Below are positions 19,314-28,185 of a stretch of 64,000 nt of DNA, one piece after another (the stretch's first letter is position 1; each line of letters starts with the position of its first letter). Where the stretch lies: positions 434,001 through 498,000 of the forward strand of contig CAWGGV010000009.1 of NCBI GenBank assembly GCA_963822255.1, written 5' to 3'. Under the pieces are notes generated by a model. It saw only the letters and a list, made by a program, of their open reading frames with translations. It was not told where the DNA came from and did not search any database. This DNA comes from UBA7803 sp963822255 (GTDB lineage Bacteria > Pseudomonadota > Gammaproteobacteria > Pseudomonadales > Azotimanducaceae). The position numbers and the translations under genes were made by a program.

Positions 19314-19926
19314 GCCCTAGTCCTAGTGCTGTGGCCAACAACTGGGTGAGACGACAGTGCTCAGGTAGTCGTCCAGCACCGGGATGTCGGGTTCGGCGAG
19401 TATCAAGTGAGGCGCGCCTTGCGACCCAAGCGATCGCGGCGTGCTCTGGCGTCGCCGGCGACGTGTTCGGTGATACTCTGGTGATACTACTCCCGGGCAA
19501 CCACGACCGGCCACGGCGGATTCGGCTCTGCGCCGCCTGCTCCCGGCCCCGGAGCACGTCCACCTGGCGCTGATCATCATCGGCGGCGCCGTCCGGCCGC
19601 TCGAGATCTACCCCTGCCCGCTCATGACCGGCCACCACTACGACGATCCGACAGCCTGACTGCCAGGGCGCGGCGACAGCGCCGCCATCCGCATGGCCGT
19701 AGCCCATGGCGTCGGACATGCGGCTGGTGGTACCGGGCGTAGCGGCACTCATGGGTGCCGCGCACCTGATACCGACTGACGTGGTTGCCACGCCGGGCGA
19801 CGTTCAGCTTAGAGAACGCCAATGCGAACGACTCCAGTGAGCCATCACTCCCTGCAGCGTCTCGGATCTCGTCACTCATGCTGGAATGTTAGCCCGAGCA
19901 AGCCAAGGGATCACGAGCGTCGGATT
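19314..19926. other. 613-bp gap without a recognised gene
   Basis: A minus-strand frame at 19622-19879 starts MSDEIRDAAGSDGSLESFAL with reasonable composition, and a plus-strand frame near 19505-19660 ends with VHLALIIIGGAVRPLEIYP, but neither matches a family I know and both break up quickly. They may be remnants of a lost gene between the defence genes. Confidence 0.35.
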
Positions 19927-20682
19927 TCACTCGATCGCTCTTGTGTAGCGGCAACGCGGAAACGCGGAGCAGCCCGTGAAGGCGTTGCCGGCGCTACGGC
20001 CCCGGCGGGCCAGTCGGCGCACCAGTTCGCTTCCGCATCTGGGGCACCGCTCTACGGCCTCTTCTTCTTCCAGCGACTCGAGACTGAGCATGCTCGCCAA
20101 GGTGCCGCCGTCCACGAGCTGAATACCTGCCCGCTCTGCAAAAGCCTGCGCATCGGGCGTGTAGCTACCAGAGCAGACGAAGATACCCTGTCTCGCCCCA
20201 GCGGCGGCGACAACGCCGGCGAGCTCCCTCACCGGCCGGACGCCGACCCGTCTGGTTCGCCACTGCTTGCACTGAACGAGCGTCAACGCGCCATCCCGGG
20301 TCAGGCGGATATCCACGCCACCATCGGCACCGGACTCAGTGAGGCTGGCAGCATAGCCTTTCCGCCGGAATGCCTCCGCCATCAGATGCTCGAAATCTGC
20401 CCAGCCGAGGGAACGGATCTGCTCCAGCGCGCGCTGACTCCCGTAGAGCCGCCTCTGCTTCCATCGGACGGCCAATCCCGCCAATGCGCCCATCGCACAC
20501 GCGCCGGCCAGCAGGTAACCAACCATGGTGAAAGCCGGGCTCAGGGCCTCCTGCATCGGACCGGAAATTCGCAGCGGGAGAACGTGCGCCACGAACACAT
20601 AGAGACCCAGGCCGAGCAGCAAGCTCACCCACCAGGGGAGTCGCGCAGTCAATTCGATGAGACCCTGCTTTCGCCGTGCCAT
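19927..20682 (-). CDS. membrane-anchored Mrr-type restriction endonuclease
   Basis: Two membrane spans open the protein (WWVSLLLGLGLYVFVAHVLP and AFTMVGYLLAGACAMGALAGL). The Mrr catalytic domain follows, with LGWADFEHLMAEAFRRKGY, then GADGGVDIRL and LVQCKQWR, giving the D and Q-x-K active site. The last 35 residues hold CPRC and CSAFPRCRYT, a topoisomerase-type zinc ribbon. Mrr proteins cut DNA with foreign methylation or are activated under stress. The order TM-TM-Mrr-zinc ribbon is a known arrangement. It is on the opposite strand from the two helicases but in the same island. Confidence 0.9.
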   Translation of the reverse strand: MARRKQGLIELTARLPWWVSLLLGLGLYVFVAHVLPLRISGPMQEALSPAFTMVGYLLAGACAMGALAGLAVRWKQRRLYGSQRALEQIRSLGWADFEHLMAEAFRRKGYAASLTESGADGGVDIRLTRDGALTLVQCKQWRTRRVGVRPVRELAGVVAAAGARQGIFVCSGSYTPDAQAFAERAGIQLVDGGTLASMLSLESLEEEEAVERCPRCGSELVRRLARRGRSAGNAFTGCSAFPRCRYTRAIE

Positions 20683-20704
20683 GGCTCAGATACTGGCCAC
20701 GACG

Positions 20705-21214
20705 TCACGAGTCCCGGGCGGTGAGAGGCTGCGCCGCCTCAGCGGCCGGCAAGCTGCTCCATGAAAGGGTGATGAACTTGCCAGTCCCCCTCTTCAGCGC
20801 TTTTCGTTCGAGCATCCTGGCCTCGAACTCATAGTCGTCGGTGATCCGCACCACCATCAGCTTGCTGAAGTTGCCGGAGCGCTTCACTCGGACCTTGCTG
20901 CTGCCACTTCCGGGGCCGATCGTCTTGATCTCGATGAAGTCATTTCCCAACCGGCCATCGGAGCCTGCTGCATGGAGTCGGTGGCGCTTGATGCCGAACT
21001 TGACCTCGGCGAACAACTCGCCGAGCTCGCCGAAGATGTTCAGATGGCGCCCCGTCAGATCCCAGTATCGGGCTGCACTCTCAACCAGATTGTGGAAGGC
21101 CTCGACCACTTCCGGGTCAGCGTGGGGGTAGTCATCCCTCAGGTCGTTCAAGTAGACATGGCGGTTGATCTCGTCCCAGTCGAGCAAATCGCCATCGTCC
21201 CAGATGTGTTCCAC
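20705..21214 (-). CDS. small protein resembling DUF6998 / restriction-like fold
   Basis: The central part reads FGELGELFAEVKFGIKRHRL, then GNDFIEIKTIGPGSGSSKVRVKR, giving an E...D-x-(I/E)-x-K pattern as in PD-(D/E)XK folds; it resembles the DUF6998 group, a resemblance recalled and not tested. GTG 21214, close behind a GGAGGG site, gives 169 residues beginning VEHIWDDGDLLDWDE; a longer frame to 21373 exists but its extra part looks non-coding. It lies 22 bp upstream of the Mrr gene in the same direction, so the two may act together. Confidence 0.6.
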   Translation of the reverse strand: MEHIWDDGDLLDWDEINRHVYLNDLRDDYPHADPEVVEAFHNLVESAARYWDLTGRHLNIFGELGELFAEVKFGIKRHRLHAAGSDGRLGNDFIEIKTIGPGSGSSKVRVKRSGNFSKLMVVRITDDYEFEARMLERKALKRGTGKFITLSWSSLPAAEAAQPLTARDS

Positions 21215-21405
21215 CAGCCCTCCAGGGTGCCCATCGGTTTGGCGCGTTCCACAGCAGGGTTGCGGCACGGCGCTGCTCGACCATACATGCCGTGGGAGTG
21301 CGGAATGGTGACGGCGATCACGCTCATGGGATGAGGGTGCAGACCTACGAGCGACGCGGCCGAGGTTGCTCATGTGGTCGTCTTGCGCACCCTACGCTAT
21401 CAGCC

Positions 21406-21783
21406 GTGAAGACGACCCAGTACTTCAACTACACCCGTCGGCGGCCGGATCGGCACGTCTTCCTGGACGAGTGGATAGAAGCCGCTGTCAGCTCTCCCAT
21501 CGCCGAGAGGATTCAGGCGGACGGACGGGTGCGTCGCTGGGTGTACATAGAAGCCATGGAGAAGTACCTTCAAGCCATGAAGGTCAAGTACTTCAGAGAC
21601 ACTGATACAGCGTTGCTCGAATTTCTCGATGCGGCCGTGGACGCAACGCGCGAGATCAACGAAGACGTCTATGTCGATCTGGACGCGGCTGGCAACGTCG
21701 TCTCGATCACCATCGAACACGCAAGGCGTAACTCACAGCTCCCGGACGTGTTCGTTCAGGAGTTCGATCAGCGGACGGCATGA
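21406..21783 (+). CDS. in-frame fusion of a DUF4258-like toxin start and a DUF2283 antitoxin
   Basis: From GTG 21406 the first 57 residues (TTQYFNYTRRRPDRHVFLDE, ERIQADGRVRRWVYIEAME) match the start of a small protein that normally continues for about 20 more residues and precedes DUF2283. Here the sequence runs directly into MKVKYFRDTDTALLEFLD, a complete DUF2283 protein that could also start on its own at ATG 21577. A deletion has apparently removed the toxin's end and fused it to its partner. Whether one or two products are made is unclear. Confidence 0.6.
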   Translation: MKTTQYFNYTRRRPDRHVFLDEWIEAAVSSPIAERIQADGRVRRWVYIEAMEKYLQAMKVKYFRDTDTALLEFLDAAVDATREINEDVYVDLDAAGNVVSITIEHARRNSQLPDVFVQEFDQRTA

Positions 21784-21828
21784 CGCCGATGACGAGGTGA
21801 TAGCGAGCTCGATTCATGAGATCAGCGT

Positions 21829-22965
21829 TCACCCCAAGTCCAACGGGCGATAGTAGTCCTTCCCCTGACTCTCGTACTCGACCCTCCGTTTCATGAAGCT
21901 CTCACCGGCTGAGCCTTCCTCCGACAGCGTGAGATTCTGCCGGAAGAAATTGATGCTATCCGGATTCAGCGACTGAGCCATGTTCCAGTACGCTTCCGCC
22001 TTGTCTCTACGGCCATGGCGCCGAAACAGATTGGCGAGCTGGAACGCAGCATCTGCTTTCTGCTCATCGACACTGAATTTGCGGATGTTGCCGGTGACCG
22101 TTGCGGCCGACTGCACATACTCGCTCGCAGCCCCCTTCGCGGCCCAGTCTTTGACGGCCGGCGCATACGCGTCGGTGCCGAACGTGAACTTCTGTTCGCC
22201 GTCACCGATCTGGTGAGTCTTCGCGTACGTGCCTTCGTCGATGCGAACGATTCGGCCCGTCTCGTCCACCCAGGCGGCCGAGGGCACATTCACGAAGTGG
22301 AAGGCGCTGCTGATGAGATGGTTCTCGTCGACGACCTGCACGTAGGTAGGATTGGCGGCATCGAATATCGGCCCCGCGACGGCCTCGCCGCCGGTATCTT
22401 CCGCCACGCAGATGATGACGAAATTCGGATCGTTGATTTCTTCGTAGATACGTTGCCACACGGGCACGTCAAATTGGCATCCTCACCACGACGACCAGGT
22501 GACGATCAGGGCTTTCTTGCCGGCGAAGTCCGCCATGCGGATGACCTTTCCCTCACGGTCCGTCACTTCGAAGTCCGGCGCCATGGCGTCGACCATCATG
22601 CTTTCGCGCTTGGCAGGTATCTCCGCGAAACTCCAGACCCGTTCTTCCTCATCAGCCACATAGGGCTGCTCGAGCAGATCGGCAAATGCGGTCAGATCGA
22701 ACCACTGCCTGCCGCCCTGCTCGACGAGGAGGCGGTCGTTCATCGGGATGCACATGTCCTGGTAGCACGCGCCTTCCGGCTTCAACTCGAAACCGTTCAC
22801 CCGGCTGAGATCTTCCGGCCTGATGAGCAGCCCGTCTCCGCTACCCGTTTCATCCAGGTGGATGGTGTGGCCCTGATAAAGGACCGTCGCCTGACCCTCC
22901 GCATGGATCGGCGTCACCTCGAACGGATGCCGAAGCTCCGGATACGCCATGAAGTTCCTGGCCAT
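21829..22965 (-). CDS. redoxin/ResA-like thioredoxin-fold protein, candidate selenoprotein (in-frame UGA)
   Basis: The gene reads as one frame of 378 codons broken only by TGA at 22483-22485 (codon 161). Before it comes an AhpC/TSA-type start, VDAMAPDFEVTDREGKVIRM then ALIVTWSSW; after it GCQFDVPVWQRIYEEI, then VIICVAEDTGG and SAAWVDETGRIV. The TGA sits where the first redox cysteine of thioredoxin-like folds stands (W-S-S-W-U-G-C). A C-terminal helical part (VDEQKADAAFQLANLFRRHG) is TPR-like. A hairpin starts three bases after the TGA. Both halves are otherwise undamaged. A TGC-to-TGA nonsense mutation is the alternative. I start at ATG 22965. Confidence 0.75.
22454..22479 (-). promoter_or_regulatory. 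SECIS-like hairpin after the UGA codon
   Basis: Reading the minus strand, four bases after the TGA the segment TGCCA pairs with TGGCA 16 bases later; inside, ACG pairs with CGT around the loop TGCC. The distance from UGA to loop is 16 bases and the loop has G in its first two positions, as bacterial SECIS elements require. The upper stem is only 3 bp, so folding strength is uncertain. Confidence 0.5.
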
Positions 22966-23280
22966 GATCGCGCCTTTGCTGTCTTCAGTAGATCCCCATC
23001 CTAGCCCATGTAGAGCAGCACACGCACAATCATTCCGAGCGGTAAAGGTTCCCACCTTGGCCCATCTCTCTCCGGTCCGAAGCTGTCGCCGCACTGAACC
23101 TGGTGTTCGGGCCCCTGGCGCGGGCGCGACGTCGGCTGGCGGTTGTCTCTGCAGAGACAAGTGTGCCGCAGCCTTGGTCGGCGATGCGGGAGGCTCACGT
23201 CAACGATAGGCAATGGCGGATCTGACCCAACCAGCCCACCGCGCTATCGTTGCGTGTTGGGAGCGACGAGGCATACCATC
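22966..23280. other. divergent intergenic region
   Basis: This 315-bp region separates the minus-strand redoxin gene from the plus-strand antitoxin. It contains the perfect palindrome at 23143-23160 and two direct CATACCAT words just before and over the antitoxin start (23272-23292). No gene was found in it. Confidence 0.45.
23143..23160. promoter_or_regulatory. perfect 18-bp palindrome
   Basis: TTGTCTCTGCAGAGACAA is fully symmetric. It lies 178 bp upstream of the redoxin start and 121 bp upstream of the antitoxin start, so it may be a regulator site for either. No known consensus was recognised. Confidence 0.4.
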
Positions 23281-23592
23281 ATGCCATACCATAATTCTGC
23301 ATCAGCCATGGGCAAGATGAATGTACGGGCCACCTACGCGCTCGACCAGGAGACTGCGCAGCGAATCAAACGACTGGCCCGGCAATGGGGTGTTTCCCAG
23401 GCTGAGGTCATTCGGCGTTCGGTAAAACAGGCCGCCGCGCAGGCGGCAGACGAGGTTCTGTCACCGGCCGACGTGGTCGCGCACTACGTCGACCACCCGC
23501 TCCCGCGTAGCGAGGCGCAAACCCGCGAGCTGGTGGCGTCGTTGCGCCAGCTTCGGCGCGAGGACGATGCCCGCCGGGCCGGGTCGGGCTGA
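23281..23592 (+). CDS. ribbon-helix-helix (CopG-like) antitoxin
   Basis: MNVRATYALDQETAQRIKRL begins the fold and WGVSQAEVIRRSVKQAA is the second helix, as in VapB-type ribbon-helix-helix antitoxins. The tail LRQLRREDDARRAGSG probably wraps the toxin. ATG 23281 has GAGG nine bases upstream; starts at 23308 or 23317 are possible. It ends 2 bp before the PIN toxin, forming a standard module. Confidence 0.8.
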   Translation: MPYHNSASAMGKMNVRATYALDQETAQRIKRLARQWGVSQAEVIRRSVKQAAAQAADEVLSPADVVAHYVDHPLPRSEAQTRELVASLRQLRREDDARRAGSG

Positions 23593-23594
23593 GC

Positions 23595-23978
23595 TTGCTG
23601 CACTTCGACACAAACGTCCTGATCGCGCTGCCGCACTGGGCGAGGGACGGCCACGAGATCGTGCAACGGGTGGCGGATGGAGAAGCCGCGGCAGTTAGCG
23701 CGATTGTCTGGTTCGAGTTCCTGATCGGGCCGCTGCAGCCGAAGGAAGCTGACCTGGCGCAAGCCTTCGTTCAAGGTCGGGTTGTGTCCGTGGAAGAAGC
23801 CGATGCCGAGCTCGCCGCGCACCTGTTCAACACCATTGGCCGCCAACGTGCACTGAAGACGGATGCCCTCATCGCCGCGATGGCGATCCGCGCCGACGCC
23901 GAGTTCGTGACATTGAACGAGCAGGACTTTCTTCCCTTCGCCCACCACGGTCTGCGTCTGATCGGATTGGGGCTCTAG
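23595..23978 (+). CDS. PIN-domain toxin (VapC-like)
   Basis: HFDTNVLIALPHW gives the first catalytic aspartate, AIVWFEFLIGPL the glutamate, RALKTDALIAAMAIRADAEF the third and fourth acidic positions, and FVTLNEQDFLPF the closing strand. These are RNases that cut tRNA or rRNA when the antitoxin is lost. The start is TTG 23595. Length of 127 residues is normal and all acidic residues are present, so the module with the preceding antitoxin looks alive. Confidence 0.88.
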   Translation: MLHFDTNVLIALPHWARDGHEIVQRVADGEAAAVSAIVWFEFLIGPLQPKEADLAQAFVQGRVVSVEEADAELAAHLFNTIGRQRALKTDALIAAMAIRADAEFVTLNEQDFLPFAHHGLRLIGLGL

Positions 23979-24137
23979 CAACCATTCCAATCGCGACAGC
24001 GACGGCATCTCGGACCTACGGATCCCCTATGGGTCTTACGGAGGGCTGGCATGGCCACCGGCCCAATTGACGTGAAGCCGCGAGAACTGGAGTCCTTGTA
24101 CACTATGACATTGGACCAGGACATACCGGGGGATTGC

Positions 24138-24502
24138 ATGCCGGCGGCGCTCGACATCGCTGCGCTTCAGGAAGCACTGCGGCGCTTCGCCGCCGAACGC
24201 GATTGGGATCAGTTTCACTCCCCGAAGAACCTCGCGATGGCCCTGTCCGTAGAAGCGGCTGAGCTCGTCGAGATATTCCAATGGCTGACGGAGGAACAGT
24301 CGGGCGATCTCGATGGCCCACCCGAGCCGCCGTCGCCAACGAGATCGCCGACATCCAGATCTACCTCGCGCGCCTGGCCGACCGTCTGAGCATCGACGTT
24401 CCTCGCGCGGTGGACGACAAACTGGCCCTGAACGCCCGCAAGTACCCGGCCGACGAAGTGCGCGGCAGCGCCGCCAAACGTTCCGGACCCGAGGATCGCT
24501 GA
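24138..24502 (+). pseudogene. MazG-like nucleotide pyrophosphohydrolase, frameshifted copy
   Basis: From ATG 24138 the protein matches the intact copy at 36127 (ALDIAALQEALRRFAAERDW, SPKNLAMALSVEAAELVEIF) but near 24320 the frame slips; IADIQIYLARLADRLSIDVP and the tail GSAAKRSGPEDR are in another frame and end at 24502. The family binds Mg through E-E-x2-E and D residues and cleaves (d)NTPs. It lies 4 bp before a DUF2075 gene, as in the second copy, so the pair is a conserved unit. Confidence 0.8.
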
Positions 24503-24506
24503 TTCC

Positions 24507-26450
24507 GTGATCGTCTACGAAGCGACCCGTGGCGAGTTCACCGACGACGTGCTCTCGAATGCGATCGAGAGCAGGATTCTCGCCGCCTTCCAGCAGCGCC
24601 TCGGCCACTCCACCAGCCGCTCCGAGATCGACGCGTGGCGGAACTCCATGGGCTACATGAACAACGCCCTGCTCGGCGCCGGCATCCCGGCGGACGCCGG
24701 TGTCGCCATCGAGTACCGCATTCCGCAGACGGCCAAACGCGTCGACTTCATCCTCACCGGTCTGGATCCGGCCGGCCGGGATGCGGCCATCATCGTGGAG
24801 CTCAAGCAGTGGAGCGAGGCGGCGGCCACGGCGAAGGACGGCATCGTCGAGACCTTCGTCGGCGGCGCGAAGCGCGAGGTGGAGCATCCCTCCTACCAGG
24901 CCTGGAGCTACGCCTGGTACATGCGCGACTACAACGAGGCGGCGCACGACGACCGCATCCTGCTCAAACCCTGCGCCTATCTGCACAACCTGGACAATGC
25001 GGACGCGCTCACTTCCTCCTTCTACGAGACGTACACCAGGGACGCGCCGCTGTTCGCCCGCTCGGACACCCAGCGCCTGCAGGACTTCCTGCGCCGCTAC
25101 ATCCACAAGGGCGACCGCAAGAAGGTGCTCTACCAGATCGAGAACGGCCGCATCCGGCCGTCGAAGAACCTGGCCGACCACCTCGCCTCGCTGCTGAACG
25201 GCAACCGCGAGTTCATCCTGCTCGACGAGCAGAAGCTGGTCTACGAGACCGCGCTCGAGAAGGCGGCGCTCGCCACGGACTCCGGTCGTAAGCAGGTGCT
25301 GATCGTCGAGGGCGGCCCCGGCACCGGCAAGTCGGTGGTGGCCATCCACCTGCTCGTGGCGCTGACCAAGCGCGGGCTTGTGACTCAGTACGTCACCCGC
25401 AACGCCGCGCCGCGAGAGGTCTACGAGCAGAAACTGACCGGCTCCATGCGCAGCACCCGCATCCGCAATCTCTTCAAGTCCTCGGGCGCGCTACGTGGAC
25501 GCGGAGCCGAACGCCCTCGACGCGCTGATCGTCGACGAGGCTCATCGCCTGAACGAGAAGTCCGGGCTGTACGGCAACCTGGGCGACCATCAGGTCGCGG
25601 AAATCATCCGCGCGGCCAGGTGCAGCGTGTTCTTCGTCGACGACGACCAGCGCGTGACGTTCAAGGACGTCGGCGAGAAGGCGGAGATCTGCGATATCGC
25701 GCTCGCGGAGGGCGCCGAGATCACCGAGCACGGGCTCTCCTCCCAGTTCCGCTGCAACGGCTCCGACGGCTATCTCGCCTGGCTCGATCAGCTCCTCGAT
25801 ATCCGCGAGACCGCGAACCTCGACCTCGACGGCATCGACTACGACTTCCGGGTCTTCGACTCGCCGGTCGAGCTGCACCGGCAGATCGTCGAGCTGAACC
25901 GCGCTCAACAACCGCAGCCGCGTCGTCGCCGGCTACTGCTGGGACTGGAAGGGCAAGAGGGATCCCGAGGTCAAGGACGTGCGCATCGACGCCTTCGGCT
26001 ACGCGCGCCGGTGGAACCTCGACAAGGACGGTAAGCTCTGGATCGTGACGCCGGGCTCCGAGGCAGGAGGTCGGCTGCATCCACACCTGCCAGGGGCTCG
26101 AGCTCGACTACGTGGGCGTGATCCTCGGCCCGGACCTGGTCGTGCGCGACGGCCGGATCGTGACCGATGCCGCTCAGCGCTCGAAGCAGGATCAGTCCGT
26201 GCGAGGCTACAAGAGCTGGCTGAAGCGCGATCCGGCGGCGGCGCGCGCGGCCGCAGACCGGGTGATCAAGAACACCTATCGCACATTGATGACCCGGGGA
26301 CAGAAGGGGTGCTTCGTGTTCTCGGTGGATCCGGAGACGAATGCCTGGCTCAAGGCTCACGCGCCTGGTCGGGCAGAGTCCCCCGCGAAAGACCTGCTCA
26401 TGGCAGCCGAGGCGTCGCCTCCTTACGATTCGCAGGGAGGCGACTGCTGA
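24507..26450 (+). pseudogene. DUF2075 (Schlafen-like) NTPase/helicase with three frameshifts
   Basis: From GTG 24507 the N-terminal domain (RGEFTDDVLSNAIESRI, GVAIEYRIPQTAKRVDFILT, AIIVELKQW with a nuclease-like D...E-x-K) leads to Walker A LIVEGGPGTGKSVVAIH near 25305-25345. After a slip near 25485, Walker B reads LDALIVDEAHRL; then FFVDDDQRVTF and SSQFRCNGSDGYLAW. Further slips lie near 25905 and 26065; IHTCQGLELDYVGVILGPDL and the tail are in the last frame, ending at 26450. All helicase motifs survive. DUF2075 proteins are found in defence islands and often follow a MazG-like gene. Role inferred. Confidence 0.8.
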
Positions 26451-26498
26451 CCCATGACAATCCTACTGGACTTGCCGCGTTGTCGTAGTTTCCAACGC

Positions 26499-26517
26499 TG
26501 TACATTATTAATGTACA
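26499..26517. promoter_or_regulatory. perfect 19-bp AT-rich palindrome, orphan operator
   Basis: TGTACATTATTAATGTACA is symmetric around a central base, in an AT-rich patch 49 bp after the DUF2075 stop. It looks like an antitoxin or repressor operator. The only thing behind it is a possible antitoxin fragment, so its gene has probably been lost. Confidence 0.5.
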
Positions 26518-26527
26518 AATAGCATTT

Positions 26528-26614
26528 TTGAACAGTCCAAATCTGCTCCCTTCGGCCCCGCCGCAATTCACAGCTCAGGAGTTCGATAGCGCATGGCGTG
26601 AGTCGATCGCCTGC
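26528..26614 (+). pseudogene. possible N-terminal remnant of a CopG/BrnA-type antitoxin
   Basis: Just past the palindrome a short frame reads SAPPQFTAQEFDSAWRES, close to the usual start of BrnA/CopG antitoxins (FTAxEFD then an acidic helix). The similarity stops there. Together with the operator-like palindrome it suggests a deleted toxin-antitoxin module. The match is short and could be chance. Confidence 0.3.
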
Positions 26615-26653
26615 TCCCCGCGGGATTGCCGATCGCGCTCATATCGCCGGTCA

Positions 26654-27277
26654 TCACCCTTCCATCATCATCCGAAACCGCTCGGCGGGATTCATGAATT
26701 CAACCTCCCCCGGCTCGAACTGCTCCGGACGGTAAGGGTAGTAGTTCTTCACATGCCCCCGCAGCCACGTATTCATCGACCGCCGCTCCGGGTGCTTCGA
26801 ATCCGCCAGGATCCGCACCAGCTCGTGGTACCCACCCGGCCCACCGCAATCCTCCGGCGGGCAGGCCCGCGCGCCATCCGTGCAGCGCGGATACGTCACG
26901 CCAGGCTCCGCCAACGCGATGGCCGTCAGTTGAACGTCGTGCTGCCAGTTGTCCCCGAAGTCGTAGATGTAACGCGCCCGATTTCCCGGCCGCTTGAAGT
27001 AGCGCGTGATCTTCACGCGCCAGCCATCCTTCGTCGGGGGCTCCAGGTAGTCCTCTTCGTCCGATATCCCCAGGCGCACCTGCGCGCTACGTCGCGGGTC
27101 GAAGATCTGGAACTCGTGCAAGTGGTAATCGAGCCAGCCCATGGCGTCCTGAATCGCCACGTGCAGGTCCCAGAACGAGTAATCTTCGGACACCTCGATG
27201 CGCCGCCAGATCGCCGGCTCGATCTCGAGCAGGCGCACGGTGTAGACATGAATCAGTGCTGGTTGCGAATCGTTCAC
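26654..27277 (-). CDS. plasmid pRiA4b ORF-3 family protein
   Basis: The protein has the full family pattern: IHVYTVRLLEIEPAIWRRIE at the start, SFWDLHVAIQDAMGWLDYHL, YIYDFGDNWQHDVQL, and the cysteine-rich PRCTDGARACPPEDCGGPGG patch, then MNTWLRGHVKNYYPY. The function is unknown; the conserved cysteines suggest metal binding. Members are scattered among plasmids and mobile regions, which fits this neighbourhood. Length of 207 residues is normal and no damage is seen. Confidence 0.92.
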   Translation of the reverse strand: MNDSQPALIHVYTVRLLEIEPAIWRRIEVSEDYSFWDLHVAIQDAMGWLDYHLHEFQIFDPRRSAQVRLGISDEEDYLEPPTKDGWRVKITRYFKRPGNRARYIYDFGDNWQHDVQLTAIALAEPGVTYPRCTDGARACPPEDCGGPGGYHELVRILADSKHPERRSMNTWLRGHVKNYYPYRPEQFEPGEVEFMNPAERFRMMMEG

Positions 27278-27362
27278 TCGAGCCGACTTCCTCGTCCTGC
27301 CGCTGCAGTCGGAGTCTACACTGCCGGATCAGGACGCCTCGACGGTCGCGGAGGTATGGCCA

Positions 27363-28064
27363 ATGACCAGGAAGGACGATTCCCACCCGTGCGCAGTGTG
27401 CGGCAAACGCTTTTCCCTGAAGAACCTGATTCCAGCCGCTCTGGTGCGCGACGTCATCTCGGCAGCGATCGCCCGGGACCACCCGGAGTGGTCCGCCGAC
27501 AGCTACATCTGCCGGCCCGACCTCACCCGCTATCAGACCAGCTACGTGCACTCCCTGCTGCAATCGGACCGGGGCGAGCTGACGAATCTCGAGCAGGAGG
27601 TAGTGAACAGCATTCGCGACCACGACCTCCTGTCGAGAAACGTGGACGCCGAGGTCGAGCAGAAGTGGTCACTGGGTGCGCGGCTGGCCGACCGGATGGC
27701 CGATTTCGGCGGGAGCTGGCGTTTTCTCATCGGCTTCGCGCTGTTTCTGACGCTGTGGATCGTCGTCAACACCGTCGTGCTGATGGTGCGCCCGCCAGAC
27801 CCCTACCCGTTCATCCTGCTGAACCTGATGCTGTCATGCCTCGCCGCCATCCAGGCGCCGATCATCATGATGAGTCAGAACCGCCAGGAGGCGAAGGACC
27901 GGCTGCGTTCTGAGCACGACTACCAGGTGAATCTGAAGGCGGAGCTCGAGATCCGGCAGCTGCACGAGAAGATCGATCATCTGCTGTCGCACCAGTGGGA
28001 GCGGCTGACGCAGATCCAGGAGATCCAGCTCGATCTGCTGTCGGAGATCGGCAAGCGAGGCTGA
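27363..28064 (+). CDS. DUF1003 membrane protein
   Basis: A CxxC start (CAVCGKRFSLKNLIPAALV) is followed by a soluble part, then RLADRMADFGGSWRFLIGFA into two membrane spans (FALFLTLWIVVNTVVL, PFILLNLMLSCLAAIQAPII) and the signature MMSQNRQEAKDRLRSEHDYQ. The end is a coiled-coil helix (LEIRQLHEKIDHLL). DUF1003 proteins are of unknown function, widespread in bacteria. Start ATG 27363 gives the usual 233 residues. Confidence 0.92.
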   Translation: MTRKDDSHPCAVCGKRFSLKNLIPAALVRDVISAAIARDHPEWSADSYICRPDLTRYQTSYVHSLLQSDRGELTNLEQEVVNSIRDHDLLSRNVDAEVEQKWSLGARLADRMADFGGSWRFLIGFALFLTLWIVVNTVVLMVRPPDPYPFILLNLMLSCLAAIQAPIIMMSQNRQEAKDRLRSEHDYQVNLKAELEIRQLHEKIDHLLSHQWERLTQIQEIQLDLLSEIGKRG

Positions 28065-28185
28065 GGCAAGCGCCACCGCTTCCGGCTGAGGAATTGGACG
28101 ATCGCGTTGCCTGCCGCTGCGCTTTGGTGAGATGGTGACTTCGCGCTAATGTGCGTTGTCATCTCAGCCTTACGGATCGGATTCC

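Noticed and set aside
19237..19791. Minus-strand frame of 184 codons
   Set aside because: It overlaps the end of the HIT-PLD helicase and has no recognisable domain or convincing start; treated as a shadow.
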